Source of the DNA: Ganoderma boninense
Taxonomy: Eukaryota; Basidiomycota; Agaricomycetes; Polyporales; Polyporaceae
Direction: 5' to 3'
DNA: 64,000 nucleotides
NCBI GenBank assembly: GCA_002900995.3
Contig: CM035315.1
Coordinates: forward strand, 2,387,826-2,451,825
This document shows, one piece after another, positions 23,274 through 35,008 of this stretch (position 1 is the first letter of the stretch; each line of letters opens with the position of its first letter). Both the position numbers and the translations under genes were made by a program. The notes under the pieces are model-generated. The model saw only the letters and a list, made by a program, of their open reading frames with translations, was not told where the DNA came from and ran no database searches.

Positions 23274-24710
23274 ATGAAGAGCATCTTCGCCGTCCTTGCA
23301 GTGCTCTCCGCCCAACTCGTTGCGGCTCACTGTACGTGGCCATTTTCGCATTGTTGTCCTCTCGTGCTAACGACTTGGATAAACAGACACCCTGCCTGAC
23401 CTCATAGCGAACGGGACGACGGCCGCGGACTGGGTGTACGTTCGCGAGACGGAGAACCACTACTCCAACGGACCGGTCCGTGCTCTTATTTTTCATATCT
23501 TTCTCAACCTGATGCGAGAGCACGGGTGCAGGTTACGGACGTCACGTCGGCAGAGTTCCGCTGCTATGAGCTCGACATGAGCGCCACCCCCGGGGAGACC
23601 AGCATCGCAACCGTCCAGGCGGGCTCCACGATCGGCTTTAAGGGTAAGCACCCTCCGCTATCTTACGGTGCGCAATGACCGCTCATGTGGCCGTCGTTCC
23701 ACTCCTGGCAGCGGTAAGTGCGGCAGGCAGATGCCATAGCAAACGGCAGTCGTGGTTGACTGACATGGGAATCGCAATCTCATTGAATGTTGGACGCTGG
23801 ACATCGGACGCTCGCCGCTAGAACAGCGACTTTTATCACCCAGGTGTAAGTCAGCTGAGACTCGATATTGGATGCGGGAGGCGCGTCGAGCGCGACACAC
23901 CAGAAGCTCACGCTAGTCGTTTTGCGTTGACAGTACTTCTCCGCGTACATGAGCCTCGCGTCGCCCGCTGCCAACAGCCCCGCGGCTGGCACGGGCCAGA
24001 CCTGGTTCAAGGTCTGGGAAGACCCCCCCCGTTTACGAGAACGGGGCGCTCGTGTTCCCCCTGGAGAGTGAGTTTGCATAGACTATGTATCCCCAATCAG
24101 CTAGCTCCGTTCCGTGTGGTGGTTTGGATGTGGTGCTGACGGGAGCCGCGCCGTTTGTGGCGCTGGGTTGCCATCCCTTTCAGCCAGCGATCAGTTCACG
24201 TTCACCATCCCGAAGAACCTCCCGAGTGGCCAGTACCTCGTCCGTGGTGAGCAGGTGCGCCCCCCCACCCTGTCCGCGCACATGAACGCTCCTTGCTGAT
24301 TAGCACCTTATTGCGCCGTGGCTGGAGCGCAGATCGCTCTGCACCTCGCCGAGACGTTTGGCGGCGCACAGTTCTACATCGGCTGCGCTCAAGTCAATGT
24401 CGTCAACGGTGGCAGCGGCACGCCTGGCCCGCTCGTTTCGATCCCAGGCGTATACACTGGGGTGAGTACCCTCGGGTCTCTTCACAGCTTTAGTGGCGAG
24501 CGTAGCAGGTGCACTGACGTAACGTTGTCCACCATCAAACCATCCGTCAACTGGTGCAGAACGAGCCGGGCATCTTGCTCAATATCTACAGCCTCCCCGC
24601 CAACTACCCGGGATACATTTCCCGTAAGTGGTTGTTACCATCCTCACGTTTCACTGTTTCGTGTTCACTAAATGCGTCGTGTAGCTGGCCCAGCTGTCTG
24701 GAGCGGGTAG
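23274..24710 (+). CDS. AA9 lytic polysaccharide monooxygenase (frame broken in a C8 run)
   Basis: Secreted copper enzyme that oxidatively cleaves cellulose or related glucans. The signal peptide [18 protein letters not shown] is followed by the mature His1 (HYTLPDL). Later blocks are [48 protein letters not shown] with the second copper His, [40 protein letters not shown], and [17 protein letters not shown] with the active-site Gln and Tyr. The end is [20 protein letters not shown] then SG. No CBM1 is present. Exons: 23274-23331, 23387-23475, 23532-23643, probable 2-nt exon 23712-23713, 23822-23845, 23934-24067, then three or more from 24184. In the exon at 23934, a run of eight C (24023-24030) is one base too long: [10 protein letters not shown] and [12 protein letters not shown] lie in different frames, and the unshifted frame reaches a stop. 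As written the gene is broken; it may be a sequencing error. Confidence 0.92.
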
Positions 24711-25683
24711 ACGGGTGGGTAGAGAGGCCGATGTTTGACTTATGACGTGTGAGAAGCACCGACGGTGCCTCGTCCCTTTTACCTTCGGAAATCAAGCTTA
24801 TATCGTGTTAACGGTTGAGTACTTATTGAACTTGCTTTGACATCGAAGTTCATCCGAGAAGGCATGTTCCGCACACTCCATACCTTGGCGTTATGTAAGG
24901 CTAACGCTCGGACGCTTTAACGATGAAGCGCTTCAAATTGGCTCCGAGCGAGGAACTTCTCTCGTAGATCGTGCCTTCCCACACGAGGTTATCAGATGCC
25001 CAGCCGAGGTGCGTTCCCTAGACACTCCAATGCCAGTGGAGAGGAACGGTACAAGCGATTGGAACGCATCGTGCACCGCGCCGAACTCCCTGATGTTGTC
25101 GGCTACTTATCTGGTAGAAGCTGACACCCAAACCAGCGAAATTGAACGACAACGCGGCGATCTAGCAAAACACGCTTTGTCAGGCAACTTGGAAGTGCGA
25201 CGATCGGACGGCTGAAGTGCCTGAACGTGGACAAGATATGACACGCCGGACAGCATGGATCTCCCCCGTCTGACCCAGAAGCGACGAAATTGGAGGCGAA
25301 GATGCCTCCGTGAAGTGCGGGCTACCGGGCGTTGAGTATGACACGATTAAATCTGGGAGCGCGGTCGTGATGTGGGGGCCTGGCTAATGGGCGACTGCGG
25401 ACCACGGCAGCACGTAATATCATACAATGTTACCATACAGGGCAGGAAACTTCGCAGCTGGCCGCCTCAGCGCCCGGGAAGACGAAGGGTGCTCGACCGG
25501 ACGGCAGACGGACGTCGGATGATGGCGTCTCTTGGCAGTACTTACTAGCAGCCTCTTCCTCGTCCACGACCTCTCCCTCCCTTCTCCCTTTTGCTCACGC
25601 TCCGCCACCTTCCGTCCGTATGCGACCTTGCTCCCCTGCTTCCCGGGTCGCCGCCGTCACTCCGGAAGCATCGGCGCCAGCAC
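24711..25683. other. Intergenic region
   Basis: About 970 bp between the AA9 gene and the first DUF6533 gene. No gene or RNA is recognised. The last 150 bp is C/T-rich, as in fungal leaders. Confidence 0.5.
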
Positions 25684-27980
25684 ATGAGCGAGTCTGATGC
25701 CGAGCTACTGTTCTTCATGCACCTCGCTCGCCAACAACGGGTCCACGGCAGTGCGTCGTCTCATTTCACTCCTCATCATTCGCGTCCTAGGCGATTGCTA
25801 ATTGGTTCGGTTGTGTATAGTCGCGTCTGCTGCATTCCTGGCTTGGGATCTGATCACGACTCTGGACGAGGAGGTGAGCAATGGACCACCTTCCTTCTCA
25901 GCCGACTGTATTGAACCAGAGGACTGCTCCCGTTCGCTCAAGGTCGGGTACATTTGGGGGTATGTGTCCGACACTATGTGCCTTTCTCTTTCGCTGATCA
26001 CGATGTTCTAGCTCCGCAAACACCCTCCCCAAATACCTTTACTTCATATCGAGGTACCTCGGACTATTCGGACAGCTGTGAGTCCTGCCTGATTTACTTC
26101 AACGCCTCCCTTCGTTGCAATGGAAGAGCACGGCGAAGTGATTAGTTCCTCGCCCTGGTTGCCCCGGTCCGCGTAGCCGGACCTTTTAACTTCCCGCCGG
26201 CTGCGGTCATCGCACCCCAATCACACCCGCTTGTGGAATTCGCCGGTCAGTTCGCCTCTTTCGCTGTCTCACGGCGGGACTTGCGTGAGATGGCCATGCG
26301 ACCGACCCCTCGTGGATTCCTTGATTCATTCTTCCGTCAGTTTAACACAACTCTTCTGGCTAATCTCTAACGCGCTAAACTATGCAGTGTCGTTTCCACG
26401 AACTTGGTGCCCATGTTGTACGTGCTACGCCTAACTTCAATCTACCTGCTCGTGCTCATGCATCTACAGCTGCTTCGATTACCTCGTTTTGTCTTTCGGG
26501 TGCGCCTATATCGTGCAAAGATGAGCAATCAACTGAACGGATACTCAGGTTCCTGTTCGCGTTGATCCTGAGCGTGGAATTGAGCTTAATGCTCCGGATA
26601 GACGCGCTGTATGGCAAGTCAAGAAAAGGTACCGTCGACCTCCACATGCTCATATGATGTTCGTCATTAATGTCTTTCAGTGCGCCTTCTGATGGGATTT
26701 GGCTTCTTCGGTAGGTTATTTCAAAATGAGGCAATATGTAGGAACTAACAGTCTTCCTCAGCGGAAATTGCGGTACGCTCGTGCGCTTTGCGTCCGCACG
26801 CTGATGTGTGGCTCACGCAGGGACCCAGGCTGCGTTTTGGCTTAACCTGGCGTCATATCCAGCTGTTGTACGACACATAATCAAGTATCCGGCTGCCATT
26901 CCGATTAGAGGATGCACTTTGGACACTCCAATCTCCCTGTACAGGCTGGCATGGTTTGTACAGAGTCTGGTACATCGTGGTTAAGACAGCTCATCGATCT
27001 TGCCTCCAGGTTCCCTATCGTTGCCTTCGAAAGTGAGAGATGGCATGTTGTTTCTCATAGTGCAAGATTGACGATGACGGACGACGACACAGCCGTCCTC
27101 TTTCTACTCAATGTGGCCAAGTGCATCTCGTACGCCCCGCTGGACCACACGCCGTTGATCTATCGGCTCTTCCGTGACGGCAGTCTCTACTTCATGATGT
27201 CAGTAACGCTCTTTTCTACACTATTCATAGCAATGCCCTTTCTAACACTGTTATAGCACCGCTGGTCAGTTCCCCTCTCATGCTTCGGTTCTCACTCGTC
27301 CTAATAGTCAATGAAAGTGTTCATGACCGGCTGCACAGTCGCACAATATTTGAATTCCGAATCGGCAACTCTATTGGTCATGTACGTCCTTGTGTCACCA
27401 ATGCGTTGTCCGCACATGCTCATGGTTTTACTAGATGGATGTCTGTGGTGTTTTCTTACTCGGTAGGCTGGATTCATGGACGTTTTGCGGTAAGTATGCT
27501 TACTTACTGTCCTTCCCATCTTCCTGTTCCGCGTCCTCGCAGGGTTGTCATCTCCTCTTGAGCCTCCGCAAGCTCGCTGCCCGCCGGCAGCGTCTGGAGA
27601 TATCGCAGGTCTTCTCTGCAAATATGCCCCTAGTGCAGGGTGCTTCTGGCACGACCAACTCGTCATCCGTCGGCCCTGAGATTCACCCTCTTCCTTCCCG
27701 CCTCTCAAGCGCCTCTCGTGTGCGACCTTCAGTCCACGTCGACGTTGACATGATCGAGCTGGTCCCTCGGCAAGGCTTATCCCCCATCCTAGCCACGCCA
27801 TCACCATCGGCCGAGGAGTCGCATGAGAGGATCCTGGACTTTGATTACACTCGAAATTGGGATATCGTGCATTCCAGCTCGAGTCGTGGTGACCGTGTTG
27901 AGCGCACGAGGGGCAGAGGGGGAACATCGGAAGCCCCGGATGGGGGCTCTCTGTGGTTGCAAAGATGGACTCCCAGGTAG
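25684..27980 (+). CDS. DUF6533 multi-pass membrane protein 1
   Basis: Member of the DUF6533 family of multi-helix (seven-helix-type) membrane proteins, which is greatly expanded in Agaricomycetes and has no assigned function. The start MSESDAELLFFMHLARQQRV is joined by an intron to ASAAFLAWDLITTLDEE, the family signature. Next come LPKYLYFISRYLGLFG, the membrane segment around 26400-26460, and SCDYL-type loops. The C-terminal region (about 27540-27980) has GCHLLLSLRKLAARRQRLEI, then a long Ser/Arg/Asp-rich cytosolic tail of about 130 residues ending LWLQRWTPR. Many very short exons make exact junctions unsure between 25900 and 27500. The tail is longer than in the two paralogues at 40.5 and 51.0 kb, and the protein is clearly more diverged from them. 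Confidence 0.7.
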
Positions 27981-28636
27981 CACATTTCTCAAGTCCATTG
28001 CTAAGATGTCGCAGCGGACGCGTGGACACTTATTGCTTCTTGTATCATAGGATTACTCGCTCGGCCGCACATGGAGCATGCCATTCGTTTTAAATACTTA
28101 CAATACATGTAGTCGTTATGCTTGCCTATGATCATTTTTGTCTGGCGAGTGAGCAAATGTATTGTTAGAACATCCGCGGCTGGCATCTCGTTTTGCAAAT
28201 GGCCGTGGCCTGTGCATGATCCGCGCCAAGCCCAACGTTGATGATGAGGACAGGAAGAACTCTGGAGAAATAGAAGCACGGCGGCGGCCGATCAGCAAAC
28301 ATCTACATCTCGCAAGATCATATCGACCGAGGATGGCGGTATGGTGTGGCGACGTTGACGGCAAGGTTGACTTGGTCATCGGACATCATTGAACCGAGAG
28401 CAAGAATCGCCGATTCGATGCACACACACTTGGCACAAAGCATGGCTCCCGGACATCGTGGGCAAACCACCTGCTCGCTTGAAACAACAGGCCACGGTCT
28501 GGACGAACGACACAGGACATCACCATAGAATTCCGCTGTAACCGACAGATCTGGAGATACTGTATAACACAGTTGACTATGGTACATCGTGCCGACGCCG
28601 GAGGACGTCAGCTGGGGTATCGAGATCACATATCTG
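27981..28636. other. Intergenic region between convergent genes
   Basis: About 650 bp between the 3' ends of the DUF6533 gene and the P450. It should contain both 3' UTRs; nothing else is seen. Confidence 0.5.
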
Positions 28637-31035
28637 CTATACCAGGACATCGTCGGAATTACACCTGCTAACCTTCAGCCACATCTCGGGCTTTTCGCTT
28701 TCCTTACTGATGCTGGGGAACGTGATTGCCGACACGTTCCAGACGATCGGCTTCTCAGAAAGTTCGAAGTTGAAGTTCGCAAGCAGCGTCGATAAGATGA
28801 CCTCTGAAGTGACAATCAGCCATGAGGTACCGGGAAGGTGGCAAAGGTACGCACTCATCTCGATCTGTGCGAACTTGAACCCTCTAAAAGGTCAGGCGGG
28901 TGGTTAGTCAACAAGCAACAAGGAGACAAGCCGACACGCACATGCACGACCTGCTTCCGCCTACAAAAGTCATCCTTTCAGGAGAGAGCGTTAGTATGAT
29001 CAATCTGTCCCGCTAGGACGACTAGCGACACATACAGATGTGAATAGACTCCTGGGATTGAAGCGGCTTCAACAGCCTTTGGCAAAGGCTTCAACCATCT
29101 CTCTGGCTTCCACTGTTCAGCGTCGTCTCCCCAAAGGGCCCTGTCGCGATTGCATGCTCTGACGCCGACGAGAACATTGGTACCCTTGGGGACGAAGACG
29201 CTGTCGACCATCGAACCGTCACTGCTTCGCATAGGTTCAGAAAGAGTTAACGTGGAATCCTGGAATGCTCTGTAACACATCGTGAGTTTGGCTTGTCTTT
29301 TCCACCCACAACTGGGTTACCTACTCGCGGAGAACGATAGGAGTTGGGGGATATCTGGAACCCATATCAGCAAGAAGCTAACCTCATCGAGAGAAGCGTA
29401 CCCACAATCGCAACGTCTCCTTGCAGACGGCATCCAGATATGGGAGCAATTGCAGCTGGTCGTATGCAACGTCCTGTCCACCACGCGAGGCGAGGATCTC
29501 ACTTCGAACCTTCTCCTGTATATCAGGGTGTGCAGCCAGCAACTCGAGAACTTGCGACATCATGTGGGAAGTCGTATCAGTTGCGGCGAAGAGCAGGATG
29601 CTATCACAAGCATCAGCAGGAGGAGGCTGTGGAGTCGACCAGGAATGACATACGACATTTGCCCAATGATCTGCTCGTCCGGAAGCCTTTCCCCTTCCAT
29701 CGCAGCCATGTTGGCTCTCACTGCATGACACCTCCAGTCAGTTTACAGCATGTACAGACGAGCAATTTCTGTGAGCTTACGGAGAATACTGATAATATCC
29801 TTATCTTTGGACACCTCCCCCGTTTCGCCAGCGCAGCCTTCTTCTCACCGATGATTTGAATGGACGTGTCATGCAAGACATCGACAACGTGCTTCAGCTG
29901 TTGGACCTGAGGGATAGGAAGAAGGTCCACGATCAAACGGCGGAACCACGCAGGCCCGATGCTGGTCAATATAGGGCTCGCTTGTCTCATAGCCACCATC
30001 GCAGGGGTGAACGACAAGGGCCTGGGCACACATGAGCGAATGAGAGGGGAGACAGGACTGACGCCGAACAGACGCACAGATAAGTCTTCGCGGCCTTGGT
30101 GTACGGGTCTGACGAGGATTCCGAGGTGAGCGGATCGAAAGAATGGCCCATTCCCGCCTGTCCGATAATCTCGAGGGCCGCCCGTCCCATCCAGTCCAAC
30201 ATGTCGACACTCTTAGATGCGCCCTGTAAATTCCTCGAGATACCCTCCACGAGCTGGACAGTTCCCGTGAGCCCAAGTTGTATTTAGAAACGGCCGGTTA
30301 CATGGTTACGTACCCTGTGGGCGACTTCGTAAAAGACGGGTGTCAAATTCCGAAGGTTGGCTTCGGAAAAGACTGGAGTGAGCATTTTCCGCTGACGGCG
30401 GTGCGCTTCGCCTGAGTCGAGACATGTTAGTTTAGCGCCGCCGGCAAAAACTGTACCGTAGAGCGCGTACCCAACACGCCCAGGATGCCTGGCCCCAACA
30501 GCAAACGTGTACTTCTGCATTACGCTCTCGGTTAAAACCTAAAAATACGGGGAAATCGGGTACCAGAGTGTACGCACTGGATCAACCACGGAATCTGATC
30601 GTACGTTCCCTGCTCCTTGAGGACGATGCTGCGAAGCGCCGTAGGATCGAAGACGTAAAGCCATTTGCCCTGCAATGGACAAGCTCAAGGTTGAACGAGA
30701 CAGAAGCCGCCGTAGTGACTGTGCTCACCCCCAGGACGGCGTTGATCTTCACTACGGGCCCGTAGTTTTGTCCGACCTCGTCGTGGAACCCCCATGCATC
30801 TCTGTCAAATAGCTGCTCGAGGTTCCCTGACGGAAATGGAATCAGAATGGACTGGAAATCCAATGACGAAGCACTCACCGGATAGTAATGACTTCGATGG
30901 AGGTCCAGGGACGACGTCGAGGGGCGACTTGACCACGAAAGGCCGGATGATCTGCCACAAAGCCCACGCAAAGCCACCCAGGAGAACTGCTTGCAGGAGC
31001 ATCGTCATCGCGGCGATGGGGTAGCCCGGGGACAA
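28637..31035 (-). CDS. Cytochrome P450 (microsomal, class II)
   Basis: Haem-thiolate monooxygenase anchored in the endoplasmic reticulum. The N-terminus (31035) has a membrane anchor (AAMTMLLQAVLLGGFAWALW) and the proline hinge PLDVVPGPPS. Then come LEQLFDRDAWGFHDEVGQNY, EAHRRQRKMLTPVFSEANLR (helix C WxxxR-like region) and a middle part with GRAALEIIGQAGMGHSFDPL. The I-helix is FLFAATDTTSHMMSQVLELL, the K-helix ETLRL holds ExxR, and ERWLKP marks the PERF-like motif. The haem loop is MTFVGGSRSCIGFKFAQIEM, split by an intron between SC and GF (the Ile codon). A 29-nt exon (IGFKFAQIEM) lies between two introns. About 13 exons. All key motifs are present, so it is likely active. Substrate is unknown; basidiomycete P450s of this layout often act on xenobiotics or fatty/terpenoid compounds. 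Confidence 0.93.
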
Positions 31036-32409
31036 GGGGGAGGGCTGAGGAGGAGAATGAGGTTGCAGGCCTGCTGATACGGGGCGCGGTTCTTAAGGTG
31101 CTGTCCGTTCCATGATCGGGTTGAAATTCTTCCTTTGTGGGTGTGTTCGCTTGACCATGCCCCGGTACTGGACCTCAGCCTGACGCATCGCCGATGTCCC
31201 GAAGACCACCGCAGAAAGGTCCAACAGAACGTCCGACTATATCTAAAGAAGGGAATGTCGCCAGATTGCCGGTCTCGATTGTAATGGTCTGGATACGTAG
31301 GAAGACGTACGATCGGGGGTGTATCGGGAACGGACTGATCTCCGCTCATGCATGAAGCTGCATGACGGCGGGTGCGGATGCAACAATGGTAAGTACTATT
31401 TACGCGTTGTCTGCGAGGCCATCGGGACCATCGAGTTTTCCATGACCATCGGCTACACATGTTGCCACGCCTTGCCGACTTCGCAGACCGGGTCCGGTGG
31501 TGCATGTCATCTGACTTGCATGGTGCAGAAGGTCGGGCGAGTTCGGCAGATGTTTTGAACCTTGAAGTGAGAGAGAACGACGCTCTTGTGGTCTGCCGAG
31601 ATTGCATAGTTTCTATCGCAGAGCAACCAGAATGTGAGCGCGTCAGGAGGGCGCTGTTGAATTCGTTGAGCAGGGGCAGAGAACGTCACTGGACTTCGCT
31701 GGCATCTAGCCGCCGGAGCCATTCTGCCATCAGACGCGAGGACGCTGCGGTTCGCACGTAGTGAAAGCATTGCTCTAAAGAGGCAACTTCTATCAGCAAC
31801 GGCGTGCCTCATGGGGTGGTCGTGGAACGTTACTTACGGTACCCGTTGATCGTCAGAAAACGTGGCAACCACTGTACGCCGACTTACGGCTTGAGATGAA
31901 GTAAAAGACTTGTTGAGCAGCCGACAATAATCCCGACCCCGTACGTCGGCTGTTCACCCTGACAACAAATGACGGGGGAAGAGACTTAGAATTTCCGATA
32001 GGCTGTCGCACCGGCTACCTAGTGAGCTGCCAAACAACTGGATAAATGGGCTTGCCCGTTGCGGCAAAAGCAAACGTGGTTTGCTTCGCGGTTACAGTTA
32101 TCCTGCATACGTGTCTAGTCGTGCATTACAACGTCTTATGTATATGTACTTGCATCGCTTGTTAGCGCGACGAAGATGCGGAAGGCGGAGGATGACACAC
32201 CAAGACAGGTGGCACTAGAAGCGGGCTCGGACCACAACTACGTCGGTACATAGTGCCGATTGGTACTATAACGAAGCGGCTGGAACTCTGTCCTTGTTCA
32301 TTGCTCGTTCCCCGTTCCCCTCATGTTCGCAAAACGGGGGAACCACCGCCGATAAGACGTCGCAAAAATGCACACCGCCGACCTTACGCGATGGTCCTGG
32401 GAGCAACTC
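31036..32409. other. Intergenic region
   Basis: About 1.4 kb upstream of the P450 and downstream of the PPR gene. Frames at 31005-31607 (-) and 31459-31761 (+) overlap and carry no domain I recognise. A decayed gene is possible but not supported. Confidence 0.45.
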
Positions 32410-34994
32410 CTATCCTGCCGGCGCGACTGTCTCTCGATTTGTCGGGGATAGATGCAAGGGTTCGCTACCGCGCTGGTCGAGCATGCCTACAAAGGGGATA
32501 TCTGTAGTGTTGTACCAATGACAGGATTAACCACGGACACCGCGAGTTAGCTTCCGTCCCCATCCCACAACTCCGATACCTATACGCACCTGTCTCGACG
32601 CGCGAATGTTCCAGCAGCTCCTGCTCCAAGGCCTTGGTATCCACCTGACCAGCGGGAACGAGCTCCATGAAGCGCGCTGCGACGTGAGCCGCATCCTCCC
32701 ACCTGCCTTCTCGCACAAGATGCCGAATGGTCGCGCAATAGAAGAACATGAAGATGCGCTGACTGGTGGCGTCCGTGGAGTCGTGTCGTGTAGAATGATC
32801 AGCGACGTCCAGAGGCCACCTCAGGGCACGCGTGGCGGCCTTTTCCCAGTAATCCAGGCGACGGTCGACCGCCGCCAGATCTGCCTTGAACCGGAGGCCT
32901 TTCGCAAACTTTTCGAGCGTCACTGCGTCCGGCACAGACTGAAGGCGGAACATGTCGAGGACGACACGGGTGGCGTAGGTGAGGAAGCCGAAGGAGAAGA
33001 ACTTGTCGATGAACGCGTGGAAGATACGGGCGTCATACAGCATACGAGGTGGGATTGGCTTGAGATACTCAACGCTCGCGTCCTGAGGTTTCGGTGGAGG
33101 AGCGGGTTCCCGCTGAGTGTGGGGCACGAGGCGAGGGAGAGGATAGACGTTTTTGGGAATTTCAAGGGACGAATTGACTGCGTCAACAAACTCCTGGTAG
33201 AGCCGGACAACGGTGGCTGGGCGTTGGGCATTTTCGACAGCCATTTGCCAGAGGAGGGACATATGTTCCCTTGTTGGAGCTAGACGGCGACGGATTGCGG
33301 GCATGACACCAACTTGATGGAGACCCACTGCGGGGGCATGGACCTTGGTAAGGTCATAGCGGTGTTCGGAGGAGTAGACGGGTTTGAAGATCTCGGAGGG
33401 GACGCCAACGTGGTGGAAGTGCTGTTCGAAGACACGCAAGAAAGAAGCTGGATGGTTACGGTAGGCTGTAGAGTAGTAGATCATCTCTGCGAGGGCCCAT
33501 GCCAAAATAGCTGATGGCCCGGAGCGATACGCTAGGTTGCGAAGTCGATGAAGAGCGGAATATCGATGGGAAGTCAGGAAGGACAGGAAGACCTCCGCAA
33601 GGTGGGTGGAAGATATGGGGAGTCTTCGATGAAGTGCGTGCTTGATCGACCGCGCCGATGTCGCGAGCTTGACAGGGTCTCTGCTGGTTGGGACAACTAT
33701 ATGAAGAGCACACGGGCCCGACGGAGAACGAGCGAATGGCTGAACAGGGTCAGTATGATCCAACGTAAAGAGCCGAACAACATGCTCTTACCACGAAAGG
33801 ATCTTTGTCTATTCCGTGCACAAAATTCTGCTGCCTTCGGGTATGCCTCACAGCGCGTGCGTCCTCAAGCCTTCCGGCCGCGGCTAGGGAAGAGATGAGA
33901 TGTTTGTAGGTGTGCTGGGTCACCCATATATGGCGGGAGGCTGCTAATTTGAAAAGCTGCAGAGCAGAGTCTTGACGGCCGCACTCTACATGAGAGAGTA
34001 TGGCACCGCTATACCAGGCACGGAAGTGAAACTTGGTCAACGTGTCGGCGCGACGCCTCAGATGCTCGTGGACCGTTTTCCTCGTCTCATATTTCCACTG
34101 AGAGATACAAAACTCCTCCAGGAAGTGCTTGGTAAAACTTGGCGGGGCGTAGCGCGAAATGACATAGATGACATCTTGAGCAACCTGAATGGCATAGCCT
34201 TTAGAAGCTGCGAGGAGCGCAAAGTTGGCTATGAGAGGAATGTCGGGAACATGATCCTTCCTCAGGATCTCAGCGAGGATAAAGCCCACTGAGCGCGCGA
34301 GGTCCTTGGTGGCTGGGACCAGAGACCACCATTTCACGAATTCTTTCAACCGTTGCTGAGGGGCAAGGTCGGGTGTGGAAAGGATCTTGCGTGCGATGAA
34401 GTGGTAGACCGGGTGTGGACGGATCTCGACATTCATATCCTTGAGCTCAGCATATACCCGCTCTGCATCTTCATATCTTCCTGCTTGAATGAGATGTTTG
34501 AGAAGCGTGCATGGGGGCGAGCCCGAGGGTATGTCGAAGAGGGTGGGTTTCTCCTCTTCATGTGCCATGGAGACAGTTGCGTACTCGTCCGCGTCCTCGA
34601 ATAGAGATGCGTCAGGAGGGTTCGACGGGTATGGATATGCCTTTATTTCTCGCATAGCGGGGGTCTCCGCGTTCAAGTCCACAGTGAGAGAGAGCGTCGG
34701 GGTGTTGAGGAAATGTCTGCCAGTCCTCATCCAGCTGCCGGCGTTGGCCAGCATATCCCAGCGGAGACGGACCCGAGCGAGGGAGTGCCATGGCGGGTGT
34801 GCAAGCACCCATGATGCCATGGACTGAGACCAGCCGTCACAGCCAGGGAGGAGTCTGAGGTCGGGAGAAGGGAGTAGTGGGTCGCTGTCGTCAACGGTGG
34901 CCAGTGGATGGTCCCCGGACGGTCCCCTCGCAGAACACGATTTTGGGCGCTCGAGAACATAGCGCGCGCTCTGCCACTTGGTCCTGACCACCAT
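32410..34994 (-). CDS. Pentatricopeptide-repeat-like protein, probably mitochondrial
   Basis: Large helical-repeat protein, likely a mitochondrial RNA-binding factor. Two long exons are seen, split near 33760. Repeat-like units include [20 protein letters not shown] with [30 protein letters not shown], then [20 protein letters not shown], and in the second exon [20 protein letters not shown] and [20 protein letters not shown]. The basic N-terminus [20 protein letters not shown] looks like a mitochondrial presequence. An upstream in-frame Met exists at 35033, which would make the 5' end overlap the Swi3 coding region by 25 bp; I prefer the Met at 34994. At the 3' end, splicing at ACAG|GTGCGT to a short last exon gives a stop at 32410; without it the frame runs to 32465. 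The precise RNA target is unknown. Confidence 0.8.
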
Positions 34995-35008
34995 CTCGCC
35001 CTTCCGAC

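Noticed and set aside
31005..31812. Overlapping frames that might be a decayed gene
   Set aside because: No residue pattern could be tied to a family; too weak to list as a gene or pseudogene.
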